DNA of 64,000 nt, taken from Bacteroidota bacterium. Lineage in GTDB: Bacteria; Bacteroidota; JABWAT01. This document shows, one piece after another, positions 44,722 through 53,737 of the stretch. The stretch is from NCBI GenBank assembly GCA_013360915.1, contig JABWAT010000001.1, positions 718,981 to 782,980 on the forward strand. The letters are read 5' to 3'. The position numbers were made by a program, and so were the translations under genes. The notes beneath the pieces are model-generated. The model had not been told where the DNA came from. It did not search any database and saw nothing but the letters and a program-made list of their open reading frames with translations. Each line of letters begins with the position of its first letter. The stretch's first letter is position 1.

Positions 44722-47136
44722 TCAGGATTCAATACGCATGGCGTAGAAGGAACGCCACACGAATATTACCGAGATGGCAAAGAAAACAGCAGCAAGTATG
44801 GTTGTAAGTGTGCTGCCTCCATCTGCATTCATGCTCACTGCCAGTTCAACAGCGAGCAATCCGAACAAGGTTGTGAATTTTATAATCGGATTCATGGCCA
44901 CAGAAGAGGTGTCCTTAAACGGGTCACCTACTGTATCACCGACAACGGTTGCTGCATGAAGAGCGGTTCCTTTTTCATGCAGTTCAGTTTCCACAATTTT
45001 CTTGGCGTTATCCCAGGCCCCGCCGGCATCGGCCATAAAAATGGCCTGGAACAACCCAAACAGGGCAATGGATATGAGGTACCCAATAAAGAAATAGGGT
45101 TCAATGAAGGCAAAGGCCAATGTACTGAATAAAACCACTAGGAAAATGTTAAACATACCCTTCTGTGCGTAGATGGTACAGATTTCGACCACCTTTTTGC
45201 TATCGGCGACCGAGGCTTTTTCGGTGCTTTCCAGATTCATATTCCGCTTGATAAACTCAACAGCCCGATAGGCACCGGTTGATACTGCCTGGGTGGCAGC
45301 CCCGGTGAACCAGTAAATCACAGCACCACCTGCGATCAGTCCCAGCAGGAAAGGCGCGTGAAGCACCGATAGGTTGGCCAGATTTTCGGAAAGTCCGTTG
45401 GTCAGCAGCACAATGATCGTGAAAATCATGGTGGTGGCCCCAACCACAGCGGTACCAATCAGCACGGGTTTGGCAGTGGCTTTAAAAGTGTTACCGCAAC
45501 CATCATTTTCTTCGAGGTACATTTTAGATTTTTCGAAGTCGACCGTGTAACCGAAATCCTTTTTCAGTTCCTCCCTGATTCCCGGTTTTGATTCAATCAT
45601 GGATAATTCGAAAATAGACTGGGCATTATCGGTAACCGGACCATAGGAGTCGACTGCAATGGTAACAGGACCCATACCAAGGAAACCGAAGGCCACCAGG
45701 CCAAAGGCAAAAACGGCCGGAGCGATCATCAGTTGGGAAAAGCCAAATCCACTAACGAAATAGGCAATTCCCATCAGCGAGATTATGGCCAGACCCAACC
45801 AGTAGGCAGAGAAGTTACCAGCCACAAAACCAGAAAGAATATCCAGTGAGGCCCCGCCTTCTTTGGCAGCCTTGACCACTTCTTTCACGTGTCCGGAATG
45901 GGTGGAAGTAAACACCTTTACCAATTCAGGAATCAGAGCGCCGGCAATGGTTCCGCAGGTAATCACGGCAGAAAGTTTCCACCACAGGGATCCATCTCCG
46001 AGATCCGGGATCAGGATTGCAGAAACCACAAAGGTCATCACGATGGACAGAATGGACGTCAGCCAGACCAGGGTAGTCAGTGGAATTTCAAAGTTGATCT
46101 TATCTTTTCCGCGATAAACCAGATTGGTGTACCAATGATTAATTCCCCAGGACAATGCAGAGGTCACGACCATCAGAACACGCATACTGAACAACCAGAC
46201 CAGTAATTGAACCTGATTCACTGAATCGGGAACAGCCAGCATTATGAAAGTAATCAGTGCCACACCGGTTACCCCATAGGTTTCGAATCCATCGGCTGTT
46301 GGTCCGACCGAATCACCCGCATTGTCACCCGTGCAATCCGCAATCACACCCGGGTTCCGGGCATCATCTTCCTTGGCATTGAAGACAATTTTCATCAGGT
46401 CTGAACCGATATCGGCAATTTTGGTAAAGATGCCACCTGCGATACGAAGCGCAGCGGCTGCCAGAGATTCACCAATCGCAAATCCGATAAAACAAGGACC
46501 AGCATACTCATTGGGAATAAAAAGCAGAATTCCCAGCATAATCAGAAGTTCCACACTGATGAGCATCATACCAATACTCATCCCTGCTTTCAGCGGAATG
46601 TTGAAGACTGGCAGCGGTTCGCCCTTAAGTGAAGCAAAGGCTGTGCGTGAATTGGCATAGGTGTTCACCCTGATTCCAAACCAGGCCACTCCATAACTTC
46701 CGGCAATCCCAACCAGAGTAAAGGCCAGAATAATCAGAACGCGTTCAACAGGGAATTCCTGCAGGTAACCGAAGTAATAAATGATGACAATGGCAATAAA
46801 TGCTTCGAGAATCAGAATAAACCGTCCCTGAGTAATCAGATAGGTTTTGCAGGTTTCATAAATCAGTTCGGAAACCTCGCGCATCGATTCATGAACGGGT
46901 GCATTTTTCAATTGGCGGAAAATGATAAATCCAAAGACATAGCCACCCAAACAGATCAGGATTCCCCATGCCAGAAGAGTCCAGCCATCCATCCCGAGAA
47001 ATTGGACAGAGCTCAGATCTGGAATGACCAGATTGGCTTCTCCACCCCCCGGATTTGCCATGGCAACAAAAGGGATAAAAAGACCGGTAAGAGTGAAAAA
47101 GAGAAAAGAGACCAGTTTCTTGAAGTCAGGATGCAT
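44722..47136 (-). CDS. hppA: Membrane-bound ion-translocating pyrophosphatase
   Basis: An 804-residue protein with about 16 membrane helices that couples pyrophosphate hydrolysis to H+ and/or Na+ pumping. Signature blocks: DIGSDLMKIVFNAKEDDARNPGVIADCTGDNAGDSVGPTADGFE split over two loops, GMGPVTIAVDSYGPVTDNAQSI, and MADAGGAWDNAKKIVE. The K+-dependence position reads GNTFKA with Lys552. By the Ala/Lys rule that would suggest K+ independence, but the flanking residues differ from the classic GNTTKA so this is uncertain. A 6-bp hairpin (47160-47179) sits in the leader. A strong terminator follows. Confidence 0.94.
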   Translation of the reverse strand: MHPDFKKLVSFLFFTLTGLFIPFVAMANPGGGEANLVIPDLSSVQFLGMDGWTLLAWGILICLGGYVFGFIIFRQLKNAPVHESMREVSELIYETCKTYLITQGRFILILEAFIAIVIIYYFGYLQEFPVERVLIILAFTLVGIAGSYGVAWFGIRVNTYANSRTAFASLKGEPLPVFNIPLKAGMSIGMMLISVELLIMLGILLFIPNEYAGPCFIGFAIGESLAAAALRIAGGIFTKIADIGSDLMKIVFNAKEDDARNPGVIADCTGDNAGDSVGPTADGFETYGVTGVALITFIMLAVPDSVNQVQLLVWLFSMRVLMVVTSALSWGINHWYTNLVYRGKDKINFEIPLTTLVWLTSILSIVMTFVVSAILIPDLGDGSLWWKLSAVITCGTIAGALIPELVKVFTSTHSGHVKEVVKAAKEGGASLDILSGFVAGNFSAYWLGLAIISLMGIAYFVSGFGFSQLMIAPAVFAFGLVAFGFLGMGPVTIAVDSYGPVTDNAQSIFELSMIESKPGIREELKKDFGYTVDFEKSKMYLEENDGCGNTFKATAKPVLIGTAVVGATTMIFTIIVLLTNGLSENLANLSVLHAPFLLGLIAGGAVIYWFTGAATQAVSTGAYRAVEFIKRNMNLESTEKASVADSKKVVEICTIYAQKGMFNIFLVVLFSTLAFAFIEPYFFIGYLISIALFGLFQAIFMADAGGAWDNAKKIVETELHEKGTALHAATVVGDTVGDPFKDTSSVAMNPIIKFTTLFGLLAVELAVSMNADGGSTLTTILAAVFFAISVIFVWRSFYAMRIES

Positions 47137-47279
47137 GGTGGTTTCCTTTTTTAAAGTTTACCCGGCACCGATACCGGGTCGACTTTCAAGTTACAGGATT
47201 TCACCGGTCCGGGTGATTAGGATTGAATTAAACTTTTAGCGAAGACCCGAAAAATAACAAAACGACCTGATTGGCTGGT

Positions 47280-47912
47280 TTACTTTCTGACTTTAAATTT
47301 TTGAATATCTGCTGATTCCAGGATGGTTACTTTTTCAGAAACCTGCAGTACCGATTTGACCATTGCACGGGCGACTGTGGAGGCAGGGACGGTTCGCCAT
47401 TTATCTGGAAGGAGATTCATAACAGGCATAGCCATCATCTCACCGAGACGGAATTCGTTCCGGTCACCCGAGAGCAGAGATGGTCGCAGAATGATCAGGG
47501 AAGGAAATTCAAGGTCAATCAGTGCGGATTCCATCTCACCTTTTACCTGATTGTAAAACACCCGGGAGTTTTTGTCTGCACCAATGGAACTGATGACTGC
47601 AAAACTTTTCACACCAGATTCGCGTGCAGCCTTGGCCATCCGGACAACCAGATCAAAATCCACGGCCCGGAACGCTTCACGGGAACCGGCCTTTCTGATT
47701 GTGGTACCCAAACAGCAAAAACCGCAATCAAACTGGACAGGTCCGAAGGTGGTCTCATCAAATGTGCTGATGCGGTAATCAACCGACGGAACCGGGGCAA
47801 CCGGATTATGTCGGACGGGTGCGAAAATGTGAGAAAATCCCCGGTGAGTAGTCATTTCAAGTGCAACAGCCTGACCAACCAGGCCGGTACTGCCAAACAA
47901 CAAGGCTTTCAT
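47280..47912 (-). CDS. NAD(P)-binding Rossmann protein (atypical SDR, HTATIP2-like)
   Basis: A 210-residue atypical short-chain dehydrogenase. The N-terminal GSTGLVGQAVALEM is the glycine-rich nucleotide loop, and CCLGTTIRKAGSREAFRAVDFDLV and FAVISSIGADKNSRVFYNQVKGEME carry the S-x-x-x-Y-x-x-x-K pattern (YNQVKGE). LIILRPSLLSGDRNEFR is the last conserved part. The family includes HTATIP2/CC3-like proteins; in bacteria substrates are unknown. It lies 9 nt downstream of uvrA, so it is likely cotranscribed. Confidence 0.85.
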   Translation of the reverse strand: MKALLFGSTGLVGQAVALEMTTHRGFSHIFAPVRHNPVAPVPSVDYRISTFDETTFGPVQFDCGFCCLGTTIRKAGSREAFRAVDFDLVVRMAKAARESGVKSFAVISSIGADKNSRVFYNQVKGEMESALIDLEFPSLIILRPSLLSGDRNEFRLGEMMAMPVMNLLPDKWRTVPASTVARAMVKSVLQVSEKVTILESADIQKFKVRK

Positions 47913-47921
47913 AATCCCCTT

Positions 47922-50738
47922 TCAGAGAAACCGGGGTTCACGGTTCAGATATTTCCCCAGAAATCGTCCGGTATGACTTTCAGGATGAGTGGCCACAGTT
48001 TCAGGAGTTCCTGCAATGACCAGGTTGCCACCTTCGTCTCCGCCCTCGGGACCCAGATCGATAATCCAGTCGGCACATTTAATGACTTCCAGATTATGTT
48101 CAATAACCACCAGACCATGGCCGCGGTCAATCAGTCGCTGAAAACAGTCAATCAGCTTTCTGATGTCGTCAAAATGAAGGCCTGTGGTCGGTTCATCAAA
48201 GAAAAACAAGGTGTATTCCTGTTTTTCATCGGCCAGATGGGAGGCCAGTTTCAATCGCTGTGCTTCACCGCCCGACAAGGTGGTGGCACTTTGTCCGAGT
48301 CGCAGATAACCCAGTCCCACATCATCCAGTACCTGAAGACGGTTTTTAATCTTTCGGTATTTTCCAAAGAAACGAATGGCTTCTGAAACCGTCAGTTTAA
48401 GGATATCCGAGATGGATTTCCCGCCAAGTTTCACTTCGAGCACTTCCTTTTTAAACCGGCTGCCGCCACAGGCTTCACAAACCAGCTGTATATCGGCCAG
48501 AAACTGCATTTCGATGGTCACCACGCCATCGCCCTGGCAGGCTTCGCACCGACCGCCAGGTACGTTGAAGCTGAACGTTCCCGGTGTGTAATTTCTCAAT
48601 TCTGATTGCGGCAATCCGGCAAAGAGCTGACGGATGTCATCATAAATTTTCAGGTACGTAACGGGATTGGAACGTGGTGTTTTTCCAATCGGAGACTGAT
48701 CCACCATTTCGACATGCCGGATCAGTTCTGACCCGGTCATGGTCTGGAACCGACCCACCTTTTCATTGTATCCGCCGCGTTCTTTTTTGAGGGCCGCATA
48801 GATCACCGAATGAACCAGTGTCGATTTACCCGAGCCGCTCACCCCGGTCACACACACAAAATTGTGAAGCGGAATTTCAACGGTCAGACGTTTCAGATTG
48901 TGGTGCATGGCACCTTTCACCACCAGTTTCTCTGCAGAAGCGGGACGCCGGTTTGCCGGAAGCGGAATCGATTTTTTGCCCGACAGGTAATCACCGGTCA
49001 GGGTGCCCTGGGCTACCATCAGATCACTGAGCGGACCGGAAAACACCACTTCACCACCGAGTTCTCCTGCCTGAGGTCCCATGTCGACCACATAATCGGC
49101 AGCCAGAATGATATCCGGATCATGTTCAACAACAAGAACGGTGTTGCCCAATGATTGCAAAGCCCTCAGAATCCTGATCAGACGTTCACTGTCTCTCTGA
49201 TGCAGGCCGATGGAGGGCTCATCGAGCACATATAAGGACCCCACCAATGAGCTGCCCAGACTGGTTGCCAGATTGATCCGCTGACTTTCCCCGCCGGAAA
49301 GGGTATTGCTCAGTCGGTTCAAAGTGAGATAATGAAGTCCGACATCATTCAGATACCTGAGCCGTTTTCGCAATTCGAACAGGATGGTTTTGGCAATTTC
49401 CTGTTCATGGTCCGGAAGCACCAGGTCATGAATCCAGCGGTTGCCATCGCGGATGGTAAATCGGCAGATGTCATCAATCGTTTTTCCATCCACACGGATA
49501 TTCAATGCATCGGGGCGGATCCGGCTGCCGTTGCACGTGGGACAGGTTGTGTATCCCCGGTACCGTGCAAGCATAACGCGATAGTGAATTTTATAGGTCT
49601 TTTCCTTCAGTTCCTCAAAGAAACCATCAATACCAAGAAAACCTTTACCGCCTTTTCTGATTTTTTGCCGGTGACTTTCTTCCAGCATGAACCACGGCAC
49701 ATTCACCGGAATCTGTTCGGACCGGCAAAAGGACAACATCAGAGTCTGATAGTGAGCATGAACCGGTGTTGAAAATGGATGAATCGCTCCGTCGGACAGT
49801 GTCCGGGTGGTATCGGGAATCACCAGATCCATGTCAATTCCCATGGTGTTTCCGAATCCCTGACAGGTGGGACAGGCACCAAAAGGGTTATTAAAACTGA
49901 ACAACTGAGGTTCAGGAACAGGATACATGATCCTGCAATGAGCACAATCGAAGGCATCGGAAAAATGGTGCCAGTCACCGTTTCCCGTCAGGACGGAACA
50001 TCTTCCCATCCCTTCCCGGAAGGCTGTTTCGGCTGAATCGGAAAGACGGTTATCGGCCAGAATCCCGGGCGAGGCTTTCAACCGGTCCACCAGCACGTAA
50101 ACATCTTCTTTCTTAGCTCTGACCTTCGGCTGTTCCTCCAGGTCGACCACTTCTTCCTTCACCAGCAACCGGGTAAAGCCACGGTCCTTCAGAACAGCCA
50201 GTTCTGCATCCAGAGTCTTACCCTTATGACCATGAAGCGGAAATACAATCCGGATGGGAGTTCCTGCCTTCAGTCCGGCGACCAGTTGTTGCACATCCCG
50301 TGCGGAATGGCGGCTGACTTCCCTGCCGCAGGATGAGCAGAACGTATGTCCGATGCGGGCAAACAGCAGTCGCAGATAGTCATAAATCTCGGTGGTTGTC
50401 CCTACCGTGGAGCGTGGGTTCCTGGTGTTGGTTTTCTGCTGAATGGCCATGGCGGGCGAAATACCCTGGATGAAATCCACATCGGGTTTTTCCATCCGGG
50501 ACAAAAATTGTCTTGCATAGGCACTCAGGCTTTCCACATAGCGTCGGTGCCCTTCTGCATAAATGGTATCAAAGGCCAGGGAGGACTTTCCGGAACCGGA
50601 AACCCCTGTGATCACAATAAACCGGTTACGTGGTAACTCAAGGCTTACATTTTTTAAGTTATGGACCCGGGCACCACGGATTAAAATGGAAGATTTCCTG
50701 GTCTGAGGGGACGTCGGTTTTTTTGCCGTTGTTTTCAT
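47922..50738 (-). CDS. uvrA: UvrABC excision nuclease subunit A
   Basis: A 938-residue double ABC ATPase that finds bulky DNA lesions for nucleotide excision repair. Two Walker A sites ([14 protein letters not shown] and [14 protein letters not shown]) and two signature blocks ([24 protein letters not shown]) are visible, as are zinc modules [10 protein letters not shown]...CPTCQGFG and [10 protein letters not shown]...[10 protein letters not shown] chose the ATG at 50738 (MKTTAKKP) rather than one 24 codons upstream because the promoter at 50751-50782 lies between them. Length is then normal. Confidence 0.95.
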   Translation of the reverse strand: MKTTAKKPTSPQTRKSSILIRGARVHNLKNVSLELPRNRFIVITGVSGSGKSSLAFDTIYAEGHRRYVESLSAYARQFLSRMEKPDVDFIQGISPAMAIQQKTNTRNPRSTVGTTTEIYDYLRLLFARIGHTFCSSCGREVSRHSARDVQQLVAGLKAGTPIRIVFPLHGHKGKTLDAELAVLKDRGFTRLLVKEEVVDLEEQPKVRAKKEDVYVLVDRLKASPGILADNRLSDSAETAFREGMGRCSVLTGNGDWHHFSDAFDCAHCRIMYPVPEPQLFSFNNPFGACPTCQGFGNTMGIDMDLVIPDTTRTLSDGAIHPFSTPVHAHYQTLMLSFCRSEQIPVNVPWFMLEESHRQKIRKGGKGFLGIDGFFEELKEKTYKIHYRVMLARYRGYTTCPTCNGSRIRPDALNIRVDGKTIDDICRFTIRDGNRWIHDLVLPDHEQEIAKTILFELRKRLRYLNDVGLHYLTLNRLSNTLSGGESQRINLATSLGSSLVGSLYVLDEPSIGLHQRDSERLIRILRALQSLGNTVLVVEHDPDIILAADYVVDMGPQAGELGGEVVFSGPLSDLMVAQGTLTGDYLSGKKSIPLPANRRPASAEKLVVKGAMHHNLKRLTVEIPLHNFVCVTGVSGSGKSTLVHSVIYAALKKERGGYNEKVGRFQTMTGSELIRHVEMVDQSPIGKTPRSNPVTYLKIYDDIRQLFAGLPQSELRNYTPGTFSFNVPGGRCEACQGDGVVTIEMQFLADIQLVCEACGGSRFKKEVLEVKLGGKSISDILKLTVSEAIRFFGKYRKIKNRLQVLDDVGLGYLRLGQSATTLSGGEAQRLKLASHLADEKQEYTLFFFDEPTTGLHFDDIRKLIDCFQRLIDRGHGLVVIEHNLEVIKCADWIIDLGPEGGDEGGNLVIAGTPETVATHPESHTGRFLGKYLNREPRFL

Positions 50739-50750
50739 GGTTCGAAACGG

Positions 50751-50782
50751 TGAAGATACCGAGTAAAGCTGGTTTTTTGAAA
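50751..50782 (-). promoter_or_regulatory. Bacteroidota-type promoter for uvrA
   Basis: TTTC (50782-50779), 20 nt, then TATCTTCA (50758-50751) on the minus strand. The last base is 12 nt before the chosen ATG, so the leader is very short. The -7 is not a perfect match. Confidence 0.5.
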
Positions 50783-50843
50783 TAAATCTCACCAGCCCGG
50801 ATCGGTTCATTCCCAGTTCTGTTAATTTTTACCCGGTTCCGGC

Positions 50844-50875
50844 ATTGCGTTCTTTAAACCCATCCTCTATATTTG
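50844..50875 (+). promoter_or_regulatory. Bacteroidota-type promoter for rpsT
   Basis: ATTG (50844-50847), 20 nt, then TATATTTG (50868-50875), a good TAnnTTTG match. AAGGAA follows before the ATG at 50902. Confidence 0.7.
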
Positions 50876-50901
50876 CACCTCTTTTATTTCAAGGAAATCG
50901 T

Positions 50902-51153
50902 ATGCCCAGTCACAAATCTGCCAAAAAGCGGATGCGCCAGAGTGCAAAACGGAATGAAGCCAATCGCGCTGCACTTGGTAAAATGCGGACTCTTATCAAA
51001 AAAGTGTTAAGTACCAAAGAGAAGCCAGAAGCAGAATCGTTGTTGAGTGATACTTACTCTGTCATTGACAAGGCCAGCAAAAACGGCCTGATTCACCACA
51101 ACAATGCTGCACGTAAGAAAGCCAGCATTGCCGGCTATATTAAAAGCCTCTGA
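50902..51153 (+). CDS. rpsT: 30S ribosomal protein S20
   Basis: An 83-residue, strongly basic protein: MPSHKSAKKRMRQSAKRNEAN, KMRTLIKKVL, and NGLIHHNNAARKKASIAG, the standard S20 pattern (a 16S-binding helical bundle). I chose ATG 50902 because it gives the family N-terminus and has AAGGAA upstream; the frame open further left lies over the promoter. A hairpin at 51170-51198 follows 17 nt after the stop. Confidence 0.96.
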   Translation: MPSHKSAKKRMRQSAKRNEANRAALGKMRTLIKKVLSTKEKPEAESLLSDTYSVIDKASKNGLIHHNNAARKKASIAGYIKSL

Positions 51154-51169
51154 GCCCTTTTCCCTTTTC

Positions 51170-51198
51170 CATTTACCCGACGGGTTGTCGGGTAAATG
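51170..51198 (+). terminator. rpsT terminator hairpin
   Basis: A perfect 12-bp stem (CATTTACCCGAC with GTCGGGTAAATG, five-base loop) follows rpsT. The T-tract is weak (GTCTTCCTCC), so termination may be incomplete and allow read-through into the EamA transporter gene 24 nt later. Confidence 0.65.
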
Positions 51199-51222
51199 GT
51201 CTTCCTCCTACCTGCTGATCTA

Positions 51223-52149
51223 ATGTTCCGGGCTTCTGGTTCATCCGTCCGGGGACTGATCTTTGTTTTACTCGCCGCCTTTTTCTGGGGGATCTCAGGA
51301 ACGGCTGCCCAGTTTCTCTTCAGCCATCAGATTGAAGTCATGCAGGTTGTCCAGACCCGGTCCAGCTTTGCTTTTGTTCTTTTTGCAGCCTCCATCCTTC
51401 TTTTCAGACGGGAAAGCCTCCGGGTCACCCCGCCACGACTTGGTTTGCTTGCCCTGGCCGGTATCATTGGTATTGGCTTTTCCAACTACACTTACTATGC
51501 CACCATCTCGGTCTCAACCGTATCCACCGCCATTATTCTTCAATACACTGCCCCTGTGCTGGTGATGGTTTATGGTATCCTGACCCGAACCGAATCGGCA
51601 GGATTGACCAAATGGCTGGCACTCAGCATCAGCCTTTCCGGCTGTCTGCTTGCGGTGGGAACCGGTGGTGCCGACCTCTTCTCTGCAGGACCTGCTGCCA
51701 TCGCCATCGGTACGGCCTCGGCCTTTTGCTTTGCATTCATGAGCATCATCGGAAGACGGCTGAATGCTGACCCCACGTCTGATCTGTGGGGGAATCTGGT
51801 TTATACCATCGGATTCGCTGCTCTTTTCTGGGCGGTTTTTCAGCCTCCCTGGCAATGGTCAGACTGGAATCTGGATACAACAGCCTGGCTGATGCTGATC
51901 GGGTTCAGCCTGATTTCTGTTCTGCTTCCCTATCTCTTTTTCTACCTCGGACTTACCTTTCTGCCTCCCACAACCGTGCTGATTATTTCTACTGCCGAAC
52001 CCGTAACGGCTATGATCAGTTCCTGGCTGATTCTTGGTGAATCCATGTCTGCATTTCAGATTACCGGTGCCAGTCTGGTTCTGCTGGCCATTCTGATCCT
52101 TGGATTGGATTACCGGCGTCGCCCCCCTTCTCAAGCAAGCCAGACCTGA
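51223..52149 (+). CDS. EamA-family (DMT) transporter
   Basis: A 308-residue inner-membrane protein with ten hydrophobic segments and internal duplication, as in drug/metabolite transporters that export amino acids or other metabolites. Typical blocks: GLIFVLLAAFFWGISGTAAQFLF at the first helix, YTAPVLVMVYGILTR near helix 5, and PTTVLIISTAEPVTAMISSWLILGESMSAFQ near helix 9, split here by position. I chose ATG 51223 (MFRASGSS). ATG 51196 would put nine residues inside the rpsT terminator hairpin. Substrate unknown. Confidence 0.85.
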   Translation: MFRASGSSVRGLIFVLLAAFFWGISGTAAQFLFSHQIEVMQVVQTRSSFAFVLFAASILLFRRESLRVTPPRLGLLALAGIIGIGFSNYTYYATISVSTVSTAIILQYTAPVLVMVYGILTRTESAGLTKWLALSISLSGCLLAVGTGGADLFSAGPAAIAIGTASAFCFAFMSIIGRRLNADPTSDLWGNLVYTIGFAALFWAVFQPPWQWSDWNLDTTAWLMLIGFSLISVLLPYLFFYLGLTFLPPTTVLIISTAEPVTAMISSWLILGESMSAFQITGASLVLLAILILGLDYRRRPPSQASQT

Positions 52150-52214
52150 CTCTTTTTCATCCGATCGGGGACCAAAACGGAACAGGACCACTACGATCTG
52201 ACGTTTCATCAGTC

Positions 52215-53696
52215 ATGAAATCAACTCCCCATCAGGACATTGTAATTATTGGAAGCGGCATCGGCGGACTGACCGCCGGAGCACTGCTGGCACGATCGGG
52301 CAGACGGGTGCTGATTCTCGAAAAAAATCACCTTCCCGGTGGCTGTTGCTCCACCTTCACCAGACAGGAATTCCGGTTCGAAGCCGGTGCCACCACCCTG
52401 ATGGGATTTGATCAGTTCCAGCCGCTGGGTCGCCTGGAGCGGGAAATCGGTCTTCAACTGGATAAAATCCGGCTGACGCCCCCCATGACGGTCTGGCTGG
52501 ATGATCAACCCATCGTCCGCCACGAAAACCTGACCGACTGGATCTCAGAGGCCAGCTCGGTATTCGGCCCTGAAGGTCAGGATGCTTTCTGGCAGCTTTG
52601 TTACCAGGTGGCTCAGGATGCCTGGGAAATCTCTTACTCGATGCCCTACTTTCCCCCGGGGAACCTTCATGACTGGCTGATGCTCTCAAAACCTGACAAC
52701 TGGAGGTTTCTGAAGTCTTTCCCCTGGGTCATGAGATCCACCGCACAGGTTATCAGAAATCTGGGACTGGCAGACAATGAGAAGTTCATGCGGTTTATCA
52801 ATCAGCAAATGCTCATTGCCTCACAAGCCTATTCGGCGGATACCCAGTTTCTGGTCGGTGCCCCGGTTCTGACTTACACCAATTCCCCAAATTACTACCT
52901 TTCAGGCGGTCTCATTCAGTTACCCGATCAGCTGATATCCATCATCCGTGAAAATGGAGGTGCCATTCACTACCGTAAAGAGGTCAGCAAGGTGAAACGA
53001 ACCACTTCCGGCTTTGAACTGACCTGCACGGACGGATCGCTTTACCAGACCAGGAAACTGATTTCTAATACCACCATCTGGAACATGCAGGACCTGATGA
53101 AAGGAACGCAAACGGACTATTTCAAAGATCTGAGTGATCGTTTTTCATTCGGATGGGGAGCCTTTATTCTTAATCTGGGAATCAGAGATCGTTTTCCGGT
53201 ACTGGATTCACTCCATCACCAACTCATTTTCAAGACACCGCTTCCCTGGCTGGAAAGCACCTCGGTTTTTCTTTCTGCCAGTCATCCTGCCGATGAATCA
53301 AGGGCCCCGGACGGGTACCGGGCTATCAGCATATCAACTCATGATCCGCATCCCGAGGTGTGGTTTTCGCTCAACCCTGCAGAGTATCAACGGCGCAAAA
53401 CCGATATCATTTCAGCCATCAGGGACAGACTCAGCCAGGTACTGCCACTCGGTCCGGATGACATCCGGGTGGAGTTCTCGAGTACTGCAAAAACTTTTGA
53501 AGAATGGATCGGGAGAAAATACGGACGGGTTGGAGGCATTCCGGCAGCCGGTCTGAAAACCATTTTCAGAATGGCCAGCCCCAGAACACCCGATGATCAT
53601 TTGTATCTGGTTGGTGACACCACATTTCCCGGCCAGGGAATTTCAGCCGTGGCACAAAGCGGAATCAACACTTTTCTGAGGGTCATCTCGGACTGA
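52215..53696 (+). CDS. FAD-dependent oxidoreductase, CrtI/phytoene desaturase-like
   Basis: A 493-residue flavoprotein. The FAD loop is IVIIGSGIGGLTAGALLARSG near the N-terminus, followed by LEKNHLPGGCCSTF and RFEAGATTLMGF; GGLIQLPDQL is the middle motif and LYLVGDTTFPGQGISAV the C-terminal FAD-binding block. It fits the CrtI/CrtO/CrtISO group, which desaturates, oxygenates or isomerises carotenoids or related lipids, but no phytoene synthase or other carotenoid gene is adjacent, so the substrate is open. Convergent with the HD-GYP gene; a shared hairpin ends it. Confidence 0.85.
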   Translation: MKSTPHQDIVIIGSGIGGLTAGALLARSGRRVLILEKNHLPGGCCSTFTRQEFRFEAGATTLMGFDQFQPLGRLEREIGLQLDKIRLTPPMTVWLDDQPIVRHENLTDWISEASSVFGPEGQDAFWQLCYQVAQDAWEISYSMPYFPPGNLHDWLMLSKPDNWRFLKSFPWVMRSTAQVIRNLGLADNEKFMRFINQQMLIASQAYSADTQFLVGAPVLTYTNSPNYYLSGGLIQLPDQLISIIRENGGAIHYRKEVSKVKRTTSGFELTCTDGSLYQTRKLISNTTIWNMQDLMKGTQTDYFKDLSDRFSFGWGAFILNLGIRDRFPVLDSLHHQLIFKTPLPWLESTSVFLSASHPADESRAPDGYRAISISTHDPHPEVWFSLNPAEYQRRKTDIISAIRDRLSQVLPLGPDDIRVEFSSTAKTFEEWIGRKYGRVGGIPAAGLKTIFRMASPRTPDDHLYLVGDTTFPGQGISAVAQSGINTFLRVISD

Positions 53697-53697
53697 G

Positions 53698-53737
53698 AAG
53701 CCCTACCCGTTCCTGATCAGGAAGCGGGCTTTTCTTC
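53698..53737. terminator. Terminator between convergent genes, with inner palindrome
   Basis: AAGCCC (53698-53703) pairs with GGGCTT (53726-53731), and the interior holds the perfect palindrome TTCCTGATCAGGAA. On the plus strand the stem is followed by TTTCTTC. The HD-GYP stop codon (53717-53719) lies inside the hairpin. Likely serves the CrtI-like gene, perhaps both. Confidence 0.65.

Noticed and set aside
50739-50810. Longer N-terminus for UvrA
   Set aside because: The promoter-like TTTC-N20-TATCTTCA lies inside it and UvrA families start near the MKTTAKKP position.
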